Shown: piece by piece, positions 30,009 to 39,353 of the stretch
How positions within the stretch are numbered: the stretch's first letter is position 1
Layout: each line of letters begins with the position of its first letter
DNA from: Pseudaminobacter sp040045035
GTDB lineage: Bacteria > Pseudomonadota > Alphaproteobacteria > Rhizobiales > Rhizobiaceae
Reading direction: 5' to 3'
Length of the DNA stretch: 64,000 bases
NCBI RefSeq assembly: GCF_040045035.1
Contig: NZ_JBDZDS010000006.1
Span: 1-64,000, forward strand
Made by a program: the position numbers and the translations under genes
The notes under the pieces: model-generated
The model's database searches: none
The model's input: the letters and a program-made list of their open reading frames with translations, nothing else
What the model was told of the DNA's origin: nothing

Positions 30009-30916
30009 TTGCGTTCACCGGCTGTCAGGCCGATGACGAACAGGCCGAGCTCATCCGCACGCTTCACCATCTGACCGTAGTCGAGCACGAAGGAACTTCC
30101 AGCCTCTACCCCGATGCCGGCGAGGCCGGCAGCATGGGCGCCCTCGACCGTGGCTGGCCCGATGGCCGGCAGGTCTGCCCGCCTCTCCTGCCCCGGCTTG
30201 CAGCACTTCACGAGAACCCCCCGCTTCCTGCCCGCGAGGCGGCCATGGTCACGCATGTCGGCTACGCGCGCAAGAAGGCAATCGGTGCCCTCTATTCCTT
30301 CGAGAGCGATGACGCGGCCCCCGATCGACACGGCGCCCTGGCCGATGTCCAGCCGGCCGATCGCCAGCGCAGCCTCCAGCCCGGCATCCAGATCCGCCCA
30401 GTCAGCCTTCTGCGGCGCCGCGCGCGTCATGAGGCCTGATGGGGCCAGAAGGTCGGGCACGACTTCGTGCGCACCAACCACTTTTAGGCCAAAGCCTTCC
30501 AAGCCTTTGACGAGGGCCGACAGGAGCCCGTCGTCGCCGCGCGTCAGAGCGGCGATTGCCCTCGGGAGCATCCTTAGCAACATGAGGCTGGGACGCACTT
30601 TCTGCCATCTGGGGCGACGGTCCACCCCGCCGGCCAGGATGACATGGGTGACACCGCGGCGCTTCAGCATCGGCACGAGGCCGGCGAAGTTTTCCAATTC
30701 GATGAAATCGTGCTCGCAAGCGGTCAAGGTCGAAAAGTCGTCAGCCTCGCCCCTGATCATGGCCACGAAGGGCGAATGGCCGTTCGCAACCAGGCGTTCC
30801 GCCACGTTGACGGGCAGTCTTCCGCTGCCCGCGACGATACCTACCCTGTCACCGGGAGCAAACTTGAACCGTATTTCCGGCTCAGTCCTGATCGTCGGCG
30901 TCGTCATCGACGGCAC
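30005..30916 (-). CDS. lpxI: UDP-2,3-diacylglucosamine pyrophosphatase LpxI
   Basis: Hydrolyses UDP-2,3-diacylglucosamine to lipid X and UMP; it replaces LpxH in alphaproteobacteria. The 303 residues show VGIVAGSGRLPVNVAE, HVILAGGVDRRP, GDDGLLSALVKGLE, VVGAHEVVPDLL and the C-terminal GIGVEAGSSFVLD, matching LpxI rather than the metallophosphatase LpxH. The start overlaps the 3' end of lpxA by about 35 bases; an ATG three codons later shortens this to 26. Its position between lpxA and lpxB follows the pathway order. Confidence 0.94.
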   Translation of the reverse strand: MPSMTTPTIRTEPEIRFKFAPGDRVGIVAGSGRLPVNVAERLVANGHSPFVAMIRGEADDFSTLTACEHDFIELENFAGLVPMLKRRGVTHVILAGGVDRRPRWQKVRPSLMLLRMLPRAIAALTRGDDGLLSALVKGLEGFGLKVVGAHEVVPDLLAPSGLMTRAAPQKADWADLDAGLEAALAIGRLDIGQGAVSIGGRVIALEGIEGTDCLLARVADMRDHGRLAGRKRGVLVKCCKPGQERRADLPAIGPATVEGAHAAGLAGIGVEAGSSFVLDYGQMVKRADELGLFVIGLTAGERK

Positions 30917-31715
30917 CCTTCAGCGGCGGCACGGTGTAGTGGCGCTTGCCGCGGTCGTTGATGAAATCGACGATCAGCATGGCCAGCGGCGAATCCGAAA
31001 ACTCGGCCCGTGCGATCTCGATATTCTCGCTGACGGGGCGACTGCGGTCGAAAACGGTCCGATAGGCGCGGATCAGCGTCTTGATCTCCGCCTTCGACAT
31101 GCCCGACCGCCGCAGGCCGACCATATTGAGACCCCGCAGTTTCGCGCGATTGCCCACGGCAATGCCGAAAGGGATCACGTCGCCCGCAATCATGGAGCCG
31201 CCGGCCAGGAAGGCGTTGCGGCCGACGCGCACGAATTGGTGCACCGCGCTCAGCCCGCCGATGCCGACGTTGTCACCGATCTCGCAGTGGCCGGCCAGTG
31301 TGGCGCCGTTGGCGAAGGTGACGTTGTTGCCGATGACGCAGTCATGCGCGACGTGGCAATAGGCAAGGAAGGTACAGTTGTCGCCGACGATGGTCGCACC
31401 ACGCGAATTGTCCGTACCGGTGTTCATGGTGACGAATTCGCGGATCGTGCAGTTGTTGCCGATCGTCAGCGTGGTGCGGCCGCCCTTGTGGCTGAAGTTC
31501 TGCGGCAGGCCGCCAAGCACAGCCTGCGCGTGGATCGTGCAGCCCGTACCGATGGTGGTCGCGCCGAGGATGGTGACATGGCTGATGAGCCGGGTACCCG
31601 CACCGATCACCACATCGGGGCCAACGTAACAGAAAGGTCCGATGTGCGCGCCCGCGCCAAGCTGCGCGCCCGCTTCCACGACGGCCGAGGGATGAACGAA
31701 GGTTTCAGTCTGCAT
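30882..31715 (-). CDS. lpxA: UDP-N-acetylglucosamine O-acyltransferase
   Basis: First step of lipid A synthesis, moving an acyl chain from acyl carrier protein to the 3-position of UDP-GlcNAc. The 277 residues are mostly left-handed beta-helix hexapeptide repeats, with catalytic His in LAYCHVAHDCVIG and the chain-length region GGLSAVHQFVRVG. The C-terminal helical domain begins at RRSGMSKAEIKTL, and an acidic tail DDDADDQD ends it. It lies 13 bases after fabZ. Confidence 0.97.
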   Translation of the reverse strand: MQTETFVHPSAVVEAGAQLGAGAHIGPFCYVGPDVVIGAGTRLISHVTILGATTIGTGCTIHAQAVLGGLPQNFSHKGGRTTLTIGNNCTIREFVTMNTGTDNSRGATIVGDNCTFLAYCHVAHDCVIGNNVTFANGATLAGHCEIGDNVGIGGLSAVHQFVRVGRNAFLAGGSMIAGDVIPFGIAVGNRAKLRGLNMVGLRRSGMSKAEIKTLIRAYRTVFDRSRPVSENIEIARAEFSDSPLAMLIVDFINDRGKRHYTVPPLKGAVDDDADDQD

Positions 31716-31728
31716 GTATTCTCGCTGG

Positions 31729-32196
31729 TCAATCCGTGGGCGGCGACATCATCGCGGAAATCTCCGCTTCCGCTGCCTTTGCCCCGTCGACCAACGCTTC
31801 GCAAGCGAAACGCCAGATATTGCCCCGCTTTTTCAACTTTTTCACATGGATGTGAAGACGGTCGCCCGGAACCACCGGCCGCCTGAACTTTGCGTTATCG
31901 ATCGTCATGAAATAGACCAGCGACGGCCTGTCGGTGTTCTGGCTCTTGATGCAGATCGCGCCGGCAGTCTGTGCCATTGCCTCGATGATGAGGACGCCAG
32001 GCATGACCGGCTGATCGGGGAAATGGCCCTGGAAATGCGGCTCGTTGAAAGTGACATTCTTGATGCCGACGGCCGAATTGTCGGCATCAATGTCGACGAT
32101 CCTGTCGACCAGCAGCATGGGATAACGGTGCGGCAGCAGCTTCAGCAGGCCAATAATGTCTACGGCTTCGAGTGTCGTTACGCCAGTGTCAGCCAT
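31729..32196 (-). CDS. fabZ: 3-hydroxyacyl-ACP dehydratase FabZ
   Basis: Dehydrates 3-hydroxyacyl-ACP in fatty acid elongation and so competes with LpxA and LpxD for hydroxyacyl chains. The 155 residues start at MADTGVTTLEAVDI; the frame runs 16 codons upstream without conservation. The hot-dog fold has the catalytic His in LPHRYPMLLVDRI and the Glu in PVMPGVLIIEAMAQ. Its place between lpxD and lpxA is standard. Confidence 0.97.
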   Translation of the reverse strand: MADTGVTTLEAVDIIGLLKLLPHRYPMLLVDRIVDIDADNSAVGIKNVTFNEPHFQGHFPDQPVMPGVLIIEAMAQTAGAICIKSQNTDRPSLVYFMTIDNAKFRRPVVPGDRLHIHVKKLKKRGNIWRFACEALVDGAKAAEAEISAMMSPPTD

Positions 32197-32203
32197 TGTG
32201 ATC

Positions 32204-33244
32204 TCACCCCCTCTTGGGCTTCGACAGTTTGCGGATGGTGGCAACGTCGCGCATGAATTCCATCATGGGCCTGGCGGGTAGCCCTGCCCACACTTCGCCG
32301 GCGGGCACGTCGTTCATGAAGCCGCTCGCCGCTGCCAGCCGAGCCCCGCTGCCGATCGTCAGATGGTCGGCAAGTCCCACGCGGCCGCCCATCATCACGT
32401 AGTCGCCAATGGTGACGGAGCCGGAAATGCCGCAATGCCCGGCAATCACGCAGCCGCGACCGATGCGAACGTTGTGCGCGATCTGGACCAGATTGTCGAT
32501 CTTGGTGCCTTCGCCAATGATGGTGTCGGCCATGGTGCCGCGATCGACCGTGGTGTTGGCCCCGATCTCGACGTTGTCCTGAATGATGACGCGGCCGATC
32601 TGTGGAATCCGCTCCGGCCCCGTGGGGCCGCTGACGAAGCCGAAACCCTCGCGGCCGATGCTGGCACCGCTGTGGATCACCACGCGATTGCCGACCAGCG
32701 CGCACTGCACGGTAGAGTTGGATCCGATATAGCAGTCGCGGCCAATTTGCGTGGACATGCCGATCACCGCATTGGGCGCCACGATCGTTCCACTGCCGAT
32801 CGCCACGCCGGCCCCGATGACCGCGCCGGGCTCGATGACTACGCCGGGCTCCAGGCGCGCGCTCGGATCAACGAATGCGCGCGGCGAGACGCCAGTTTCA
32901 CCTGTGATCGTGCCTGGCGAAGCGGCCGCCGGAAACAGCAGTCGCCCGATTTGGGCGAAGGCAGCCTGGGCCTTCGCGGCGACCAGAACCGCGATTCCAG
33001 CCGGCACCTGATCTGCCACATCCGAAGTGCAGAGGATCGCGGCTGCGCGCAGCGATTCGAGGACACCGGCATTGCGCCTTCCCTCGACGAAAACAAGCGC
33101 CTCGCTCCCGCCCTCGCTCGCCGGGGCGATGGTAGAGACCACCTTGTCAGCGTAGCTGGAATCGATGAGCTCGGCGCCGGTGAGGTTCGCGATCTCAATC
33201 GCCGTGAAACGGCGCGACGGCACGAAGAAGACCGGGTCGGACAT
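32204..33244 (-). CDS. lpxD: UDP-3-O-acylglucosamine N-acyltransferase
   Basis: Adds the second hydroxyacyl chain, to nitrogen, in lipid A synthesis. The 346 residues have an N-terminal uridine-binding domain (about 1-105), then the hexapeptide beta-helix, with the catalytic His in LVQIAHNVRIG and GHCGISGSVTIGD, and a C-terminal helix. The start MSDPVFFVPSRRF is preferred to a Met eight codons upstream. It follows bamA by about 50 bases and fabZ starts seven bases later. Confidence 0.97.
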   Translation of the reverse strand: MSDPVFFVPSRRFTAIEIANLTGAELIDSSYADKVVSTIAPASEGGSEALVFVEGRRNAGVLESLRAAAILCTSDVADQVPAGIAVLVAAKAQAAFAQIGRLLFPAAASPGTITGETGVSPRAFVDPSARLEPGVVIEPGAVIGAGVAIGSGTIVAPNAVIGMSTQIGRDCYIGSNSTVQCALVGNRVVIHSGASIGREGFGFVSGPTGPERIPQIGRVIIQDNVEIGANTTVDRGTMADTIIGEGTKIDNLVQIAHNVRIGRGCVIAGHCGISGSVTIGDYVMMGGRVGLADHLTIGSGARLAAASGFMNDVPAGEVWAGLPARPMMEFMRDVATIRKLSKPKRG

Positions 33245-33295
33245 ATGAACCTTTTCTTCCGGGCCCAAGCGGCCCGGAAGTTCGCGCGCTTCAGA

Positions 33296-35698
33296 TCAGA
33301 AGCGGGTCGAGATACCAAAGTTGAAGTTCTGCACGACGTCCGTGTCCTTCTTGAGCACCGGTATCGCGTAGTCGAACCGCAACGGACCGAACGGCGAGGC
33401 CCAGATCAGGCCGGCACCAACGGATGCACGCCACTCCATGCTCTTGCCGAGAACGTCCCCACCGCCCTGACTGTCAGGAATCTTGTTTCCGAACAGCGTC
33501 GCAGCATCGGCAAAGAACGCGCCGCGCAGGCCCAGGCTCTCGGGAATGGCCGGGATCGGGAATTGCGCTTCGGCAGAAGCATTCAGGTAGCTCGTGCCGC
33601 CGACATGATCCTGGTTCTTCGGCGTAAAGGGACCGATTCCGCCATACTCGAAGCCGCGGATCATGCGATCGGTGCTCTGGAAGTGATCGAAGATACGCAG
33701 GTTGTCAGAGCCGTAGCCGACGATATGGCCGCCACCAACGGTTGCCAGACCAACAATGTCCATCTCTTCGGACAGCGTCTGGTAATAGGTAGAACGGCCG
33801 GTAACCTTGACGAACTTGGAGTCACCGCCAAGCCCCGCCACTTCGGTCGTGAACGCCGCATAGAGACCCGAATGCGGGTTCTTCATGTCGTCGATCGTGT
33901 TGTAGAGCAGCGTTCCGGAAACGGACGACTTGATCCACGGGCTGTTTTTCACACCAGAGATGATCGCCTGAGAAATCTGATCGGGACCGCAGGGCGCTTT
34001 TTTAGTTGGATCGTCCGATTCCTTGCCAGCGTTCTCATCCGTGCAGTTGCCGCGGAACTTGTACTTTTCCTGCGTGAGATTGTACGCGAGCTGGGTCGAC
34101 AGCGTCTCGGTGACAGGCAAGCCGAACCGCACCGTGCCGCCGTTGAGCTCGTTCTCGTAGTTGGTGAACGTGCGGGTCTGCCGATAGATATCGAAGCCGG
34201 CCGCGATGCGGTTTCCGAGGAAATACGGCTCGGTGAACGAGACCATGAAGTCGCGCGCATTCTTGCCGCCACCAGCCGAAAGACGGATGTACTGGCCACG
34301 ACCGAGGAAGTTGCGCTCGGTGATCGAGCCCTCGACCGACGGCCCGGGCGTCTGGCCGCCGGTGGTGTAACCGGCACCGACCGAGAACTCACCGCTGGAC
34401 TTCTCAACGACATCGACCACCAGAACGACCTGGTCAGGCTCGCTGCCCGGCGCGGTCGAAACCTGGACGCTTTCAAAGAAACCAAGACCTTCCAGACGCT
34501 TTTTTGCGCGCTGGATCAGAACCTGATTGAAGGCATCGCCTTCGCTGACATCGAACTCGCGACGGATGACGTAGTCGCGCGTGCGCTCGTTGCCCCGGAT
34601 TTCGATGCGCTCGACGTAAGCCTTAGCCCCCTGGTCGACGGTATAGGCCACGGAGATCGTGCGGTTTTCGAAATTGCGGTCACCGCGCGGCGTAACCTGG
34701 GCGAAGGCATAGCCCTTGCCAGCCATAGCCTCGGTGAGGGAAATGATCGAATCCTCGACATTTTTGGCGCTGTAGACCGCCCCGGCCTTGGTCTTGACCT
34801 GCGACTCGAGCTCGGCGGTGTTGATGTCTGGGATAGAGGTATCGACCGAAACGTTGCCGAACGTATAGCGCTCACCCTCGTCGACCGTGATCGTCACGGT
34901 ATAGGCGTTCGTTGCCTGATCGAGATCGCCGGAGGCCGAAACAACACGGAAATCGGCATAGCCGCGATTGTAATAGAAGCGGCGAAGGGCCTCCTCGTCG
35001 GCGCGCAGGCGATCCTCGTCATAGACGTCATCGCGGAAGAGGAAGGACAGGGTCGACGACTTCTTGGTCGTGATCACGTCGGCCAGACGGCGGGCGCTGA
35101 AGGCGTGATTGCCCACGAAATTGACCGCCGTGATCTTGGTGCGATCGCCTTCCTTGATGTTGAAGACGACGTTGACGCGATTCTCGCCCAGATCCATGAC
35201 CTGCGTGGTCACGTTCGCATCATTGCGACCGATGCGGCGATAGGCTTCGCGAATCGCTTCGGCGTCAGTCTCCAGAGTCGCGGTCGAGAAGGTGCCGCGC
35301 GGCTTCAGCTGCACGGTGCCGCTGAGCTGCACGTCCTTGATCTTCTTGTTGCCCTGGAACAGGACCTGATTGACGACCTGGAGCTCGGAGACCTGAACGA
35401 CTAGTGTCGAGCCAACCTGGTTGATCCGCACGTCGGAAAACAAGCCAGTTGCGAAAAGGCGCTTTACGGCCTCATCGATGTCGGCGCCGGAGAACGACTT
35501 GCCGGGACGAACGGCAACATAGTCGCGAATCGTCGACGCCTCGATGCGCTTGTTGCCGCGCACCTCGATGTTGTTGACGACTGCCGCCGACGCGGCCGAG
35601 ACGGTGGCCATCTGAGCGACCACGGCCCCCGGCACAACCAGAGACGCGGACAAGGCCACCGCAGACGCGGCGCTTAGAAAATTGGATGCTGCCTTCAT
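33296..35698 (-). CDS. bamA: Outer membrane protein assembly factor BamA
   Basis: Core of the BAM complex, which folds beta-barrel proteins into the outer membrane. The 800 residues begin with a signal peptide (MKAASNFLSAASAVALSASL onward). Five POTRA domains cover about residues 40-435, starting NNIEVRGNKRIEASTIRDYV. The 16-strand barrel follows and ends in the aromatic signature QNFNFGISTRF. The loop near residue 575, with CTDENAGKESDDPTKKAPC, could hold a disulfide. It has its own 218-base upstream gap, so probably its own promoter. Confidence 0.97.
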   Translation of the reverse strand: MKAASNFLSAASAVALSASLVVPGAVVAQMATVSAASAAVVNNIEVRGNKRIEASTIRDYVAVRPGKSFSGADIDEAVKRLFATGLFSDVRINQVGSTLVVQVSELQVVNQVLFQGNKKIKDVQLSGTVQLKPRGTFSTATLETDAEAIREAYRRIGRNDANVTTQVMDLGENRVNVVFNIKEGDRTKITAVNFVGNHAFSARRLADVITTKKSSTLSFLFRDDVYDEDRLRADEEALRRFYYNRGYADFRVVSASGDLDQATNAYTVTITVDEGERYTFGNVSVDTSIPDINTAELESQVKTKAGAVYSAKNVEDSIISLTEAMAGKGYAFAQVTPRGDRNFENRTISVAYTVDQGAKAYVERIEIRGNERTRDYVIRREFDVSEGDAFNQVLIQRAKKRLEGLGFFESVQVSTAPGSEPDQVVLVVDVVEKSSGEFSVGAGYTTGGQTPGPSVEGSITERNFLGRGQYIRLSAGGGKNARDFMVSFTEPYFLGNRIAAGFDIYRQTRTFTNYENELNGGTVRFGLPVTETLSTQLAYNLTQEKYKFRGNCTDENAGKESDDPTKKAPCGPDQISQAIISGVKNSPWIKSSVSGTLLYNTIDDMKNPHSGLYAAFTTEVAGLGGDSKFVKVTGRSTYYQTLSEEMDIVGLATVGGGHIVGYGSDNLRIFDHFQSTDRMIRGFEYGGIGPFTPKNQDHVGGTSYLNASAEAQFPIPAIPESLGLRGAFFADAATLFGNKIPDSQGGGDVLGKSMEWRASVGAGLIWASPFGPLRFDYAIPVLKKDTDVVQNFNFGISTRF

Positions 35699-35830
35699 CG
35701 GGCTATTAAACCTTTTCTCGTAGTCCCCACGGCGAGAAAACCGGACGTGCGGCTAATTTCCCCTACCGTATTAACCGGATTTTCCCTACACGCAAGGCTT
35801 CTGGTTAATTTGCATTTACTTAGCGATCCC

Positions 35831-35850
35831 GCGTGACATTCGCGTCACGC
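35831..35850. other. Hairpin in the rseP-bamA gap
   Basis: GCGTGAC pairs with GTCACGC around a six-base loop in the 218-base gap, which otherwise contains AT-rich patches including TTAATTTGCATTTAC (35815-35829), one base off a CtrA-type TTAA-N7-TTAA site. It may be an end of rseP transcription or a bamA promoter element. Confidence 0.35.
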
Positions 35851-35916
35851 ATATTGCCGCTGATGGTAAACGCCCTCTCAACGCGCCTCCGTGCGAGGCC
35901 AATTTCTTCATAAATT

Positions 35917-37062
35917 TCAGCAACCAAACAGGTCATTCCAGAACACGAAGCCCATGAAGCCCAGAACCACCATCATACCGATTCGATAAAAAATCTCCAT
36001 CGTCCGCTCCGACACCGGCCTGCGGATGACAGCCTCCACTCCATAGAAAAGCAAATGGCCGCCGTCCAGTGGAGGGATCGGCAAAAGATTGAGGAATCCG
36101 ATTCCCACAGAAAGCAGTGCGACGAGCTGGACCAGCCATTCGAAGCCGAGCTTTGCAGCCCTGCCCGCCATGTCGGCGATCTTCACGGGCCCACCGAGCT
36201 GGCACTTGTCCTCGCGACCGACCACGAAACGCTGAAAGAACTCGCCGGTACGGCCGATGATGCTGCCGGTCTCTTGCACCGCCTCCGCAAAAGCTGCTGG
36301 CGGGCTGTAGTGGACGATGCGCGGATGCCCGAGCTGCTCGTCGTTGATCACCCCGATCACCCCGACCTTGACCTTGTTGCCAAGTGCGTCGGTCTGCTCC
36401 GTCGGCTCGGGCGCGGCGGTCAGGGTGATATCCTGGCCGTCGCGAAGCATCACGAAGACCAGCGTGTCGCCAGCCCGGCCCGAGACCAGGCGCTGGACAT
36501 CGGAAAACGTCTCGACGCGCTCACCATCGACGCTGACGAAGCGGTCCCCGGGACGGAAACCCGCCACCGCAGCCGGGCTGCCCGCACGCACCTCCGCCAC
36601 CATCGGCTCCGAGACAAAGCGGCCGTACATGGAGAACATCACCGTGAAGACGGCAATGGTCAGCAGAAAATTGAACATTGGGCCGGCAAAGACGGTTGCA
36701 GCCCGCTTCCATACAGGCTGGGTGTGAAAGGCGACCTTGCGCTCCTCTTCGGAGAGCTTTTCAGTTTCCTCGGCGTCCGGCGTGCTGGTGACATTCATGT
36801 CACCGACGAATTTCACATAGCCACCGAGCGGGATCGCCGACAGTTTCCACCGCGTTCCGTGGCGGTCGTTGAAACCGAAGAGTTCCGGTCCGAACCCGAT
36901 CGAAAAGGCCTTCACACCGATGCCGCACCAGCGGCCGACGAGATAGTGACCCATCTCGTGAACGAACACGACCACCGTCAGCACGAACAGGAACGGGATG
37001 ATGGTGCCCACGAGCAGGCTGTTCGTGCCGAAAATCGCGGGAAGTATCTCGCTCAATATCAT
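35917..37062 (-). CDS. rseP: RIP metalloprotease RseP/site-2 protease
   Basis: Intramembrane zinc protease that cleaves anti-sigma factors and remnant signal peptides. The 381 residues start at MILSEILPAIFG, with GGGAG before it; the frame is open 26 codons upstream. The zinc motif is VVFVHEMGHYL in the first helix. A PDZ domain occupies about residues 130-210 (MVAEVRAGSPAAVAGFRPGDRF), and NLLPIPPLDGGHLL carries the third zinc ligand. Only one PDZ domain is evident, as usual in alphaproteobacteria. Confidence 0.95.
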   Translation of the reverse strand: MILSEILPAIFGTNSLLVGTIIPFLFVLTVVVFVHEMGHYLVGRWCGIGVKAFSIGFGPELFGFNDRHGTRWKLSAIPLGGYVKFVGDMNVTSTPDAEETEKLSEEERKVAFHTQPVWKRAATVFAGPMFNFLLTIAVFTVMFSMYGRFVSEPMVAEVRAGSPAAVAGFRPGDRFVSVDGERVETFSDVQRLVSGRAGDTLVFVMLRDGQDITLTAAPEPTEQTDALGNKVKVGVIGVINDEQLGHPRIVHYSPPAAFAEAVQETGSIIGRTGEFFQRFVVGREDKCQLGGPVKIADMAGRAAKLGFEWLVQLVALLSVGIGFLNLLPIPPLDGGHLLFYGVEAVIRRPVSERTMEIFYRIGMMVVLGFMGFVFWNDLFGC

Positions 37063-37164
37063 GCTCCCAATGCAAGAATCAGCCGGGCTCGCGGCGAGTG
37101 TGATGCCAATCCCGGCAAATCCAAGGCGTATTGCCGTCAACGGTCAGGCGACGCGCGCCTGATC

Positions 37165-37992
37165 TCAGAGCGAAAACAAGCCGCTGGCTGGCTGCCCGGC
37201 ACCGCCAAGCAGTGCACCGATGAGGTATAGGGCAAAAGCCGCCGCGACAAGCCCGTCCACGCGGTCCATGACGCCGCCATGACCGGGGATGAGGTGGCTC
37301 GAATCCTTGACGCCATGGCGCCGCTTCACCCAGGACTCGAAGAGATCCCCGATCTGGGACACGACCGACAAGAGCAGCACCACCGGCACCGTGACTAAGA
37401 GGTCAGCACCGCCGGCAGCCGCCACCGCAAGCCCGGCAATCATGCCACAGATCGTACCGCCGATCGCGCCGCTCCACGTCTTTCCCGGCGAAATCGCCGG
37501 CGCAAGCTTCGGTCCGCCGACGGCGCGGCCCACGAAATAGGCCAGGATGTCGGTCGCCCAGACCACGGCGAACAGGAAGAGAATCGCAACCAGCCCTGCC
37601 TTGTCACTGCCGCGCAGCAGCGCCAGGGAGATGCCCGACAGGCCGGCATAGGCGAGCCCGACCGTGGTCCAGCTGCCCTGCCCACGCACCAGGTCGATCC
37701 CGGCAGACACCAGGACCGCCCCGCACAACGCAAGCAGAACGGCGTGGGCGGGCGCTCCGAACAGCAGCGCAAGCAGCACAAGGGCGAGCAACGCGGCCGA
37801 AAGCCATTGATACGCGCCATTGGCGGGCGTGCGCGACATGGCGCACCACTCGTAGAAGATCGCCAGGGAAATGACCGCCGAGAGAGCGCGGAACGGAAGG
37901 CCGCCCAGCCAGGTCAGCCAAAGCACCACGGCCGCCATGATCACGCCGGAAATGACGCGAAGTTGCAGATTGCTCATCTTCCTGTCGCTCAA
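37165..37992 (-). CDS. cdsA: Phosphatidate cytidylyltransferase
   Basis: Makes CDP-diacylglycerol from phosphatidic acid and CTP, the branch point of phospholipid synthesis. The 275-residue protein has about eight membrane helices. The family signature is SQIGDLFESWVKRRHGVKD with IPGHGGVMDRVDGL near the C-terminus. Its start overlaps the uppS stop by four bases, and rseP starts about 100 bases later. Confidence 0.95.
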   Translation of the reverse strand: MSDRKMSNLQLRVISGVIMAAVVLWLTWLGGLPFRALSAVISLAIFYEWCAMSRTPANGAYQWLSAALLALVLLALLFGAPAHAVLLALCGAVLVSAGIDLVRGQGSWTTVGLAYAGLSGISLALLRGSDKAGLVAILFLFAVVWATDILAYFVGRAVGGPKLAPAISPGKTWSGAIGGTICGMIAGLAVAAAGGADLLVTVPVVLLLSVVSQIGDLFESWVKRRHGVKDSSHLIPGHGGVMDRVDGLVAAAFALYLIGALLGGAGQPASGLFSL

Positions 37993-38744
37993 GACGCCGC
38001 GCCCCTGGCGACAAGGCCGCCGAAGCGACGCTCGCGGGCGGCAAACTGCTCCAGCGCCTCCACGAGATGGCCCTTGCTGAAGTCAGGCCAGTAGCAGGAC
38101 ATGAAGATTAGCTCGCTATAGGCCGCCTGCCAGAGCAGGAAATTCGACAGGCGCTGCTCGCCGCTGGTGCGGATGACGAGGTCTGGATCGGGAATGTCGC
38201 TCGTATCGAGCGCCATCGCCACGCTCTCGGGCGTGATCTGATCCAATTCAGTTTCGCCGGCCAGGACTTGTCCGGCTATCTTGCGTACCGCCCGTGCGAT
38301 CTCGTCGCGCCCGCCATAGTTGAAGGCGATGACGAGATTAATCGCGCTGTTGCCCGCCGTCAGCGTTTCCGCCTCATTGAGCAGCGCCGCGATGTCCGGC
38401 TGCAGGCCGGTGCGATCACCGATAGTGCGAACCCGTACGCCGTTCTGATGTAGTTCTGCCAGGTCTCGCCGGATGAAAAGCCGAAGCAGCCCCATGAGGT
38501 CGCTGACTTCCGATTTCGGCCGCGACCAGTTTTCCGACGAGAAGGCGTAGACGGTCAGCCAGGAAATGCCGAGGTCGGCCGCCGCCCGGACCGTCTGGCG
38601 AAGCGCCTCGACGCCGGCCCGGTGGCCGGCAAGCCGCGGCAGGCCGCGGGCCTTCGCCCATCGGCCGTTTCCATCCATGATGATTGCGACATGCGCGGGC
38701 GTTGTCATCGGTTCGCTTTCATGCCGCCGGTCCTGGCCAGTCAT
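37989..38744 (-). CDS. uppS: Undecaprenyl diphosphate synthase (isoprenyl transferase)
   Basis: Extends farnesyl diphosphate with isopentenyl units in cis to give the lipid carrier for peptidoglycan and O-antigen. Up to 251 residues; the conserved part begins HVAIIMDGNGRWAKARGLPR with the catalytic Asp. LTVYAFSSENWSRP, AFNYGGRDEIARA and PDLVIRTSGEQRLSNFLLWQ are present. An ATG 12 codons downstream is an alternative start, but the upstream one has a better AAGG site. It starts three bases after frr. Confidence 0.96.
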   Translation of the reverse strand: MTGQDRRHESEPMTTPAHVAIIMDGNGRWAKARGLPRLAGHRAGVEALRQTVRAAADLGISWLTVYAFSSENWSRPKSEVSDLMGLLRLFIRRDLAELHQNGVRVRTIGDRTGLQPDIAALLNEAETLTAGNSAINLVIAFNYGGRDEIARAVRKIAGQVLAGETELDQITPESVAMALDTSDIPDPDLVIRTSGEQRLSNFLLWQAAYSELIFMSCYWPDFSKGHLVEALEQFAARERRFGGLVARGAAS

Positions 38745-38747
38745 GCC

Positions 38748-39308
38748 TTAGACTTGCATGATCTCGGCTTCTTTTCCGGTGAGCAGGCTGTCGATCGTGC
38801 TGATCGTCTCGTCGGTGAGCTTCTGGACCCGCTCGGACTGCACGCGCGAATCGTCTTCGCTGATATCGCCGTCCTTCTGGGCCTTTTTGAGATGGTCCAT
38901 GCCGTCGCGGCGCACATGGCGCACCGCCACGCGAGCGTTCTCCGCATAGGTATGGGCGATCTTGACCAGTTCCTTGCGGCGCTGCTCGTTGAGTTCCGGC
39001 AGCGGGATGCGCAGCGTCGTGCCGTCCATGATCGGATTGAAGCCGAGATTGGATTCGCGGATCGCGCGGTCGACCGCGCCGACCATCGACTTGTCCCAGA
39101 CCGAAACCGAGATCATGCGCGGCTCCGGCACCGAAATCGTCGCCACCTGCGCGATTGGCATGGCCGAGCCATAGGCCTGAACCTGGATCGGATCGAGAAG
39201 GTTGCTGGACGCACGGCCGGTTCTCAGCGAAGCAAGATCATGCTTGAAGGCGTTGACCGCGCCTTCCATGCGCCGCTGAATGTCGTTGAAATCTGCGCCG
39301 TTGCTCAT
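38748..39308 (-). CDS. frr: Ribosome recycling factor
   Basis: Splits the post-termination ribosome with EF-G. The 186 residues are the usual length. Conserved segments are FKHDLASLRTGRASSNLLD, AYGSAMPIAQVATISVPEPR, ESNLGFNPIMDGTTLRIPLPEL and the C-terminal helix with KLTDETISTIDSLLTGKE. It lies 45 bases after pyrH, in the common order pyrH-frr-uppS. Confidence 0.98.
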   Translation of the reverse strand: MSNGADFNDIQRRMEGAVNAFKHDLASLRTGRASSNLLDPIQVQAYGSAMPIAQVATISVPEPRMISVSVWDKSMVGAVDRAIRESNLGFNPIMDGTTLRIPLPELNEQRRKELVKIAHTYAENARVAVRHVRRDGMDHLKKAQKDGDISEDDSRVQSERVQKLTDETISTIDSLLTGKEAEIMQV

Positions 39309-39353
39309 TTCTTCTTCTCCTTGACCTTCAAGTCGTCAGGTCAGTCTTGCGGT

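Noticed and set aside
32363..35404. A 1013-codon frame opposite lpxD and bamA
   Set aside because: It has a repetitive His, Asp and Arg-rich product and lies opposite two well-conserved genes; a codon-bias shadow.
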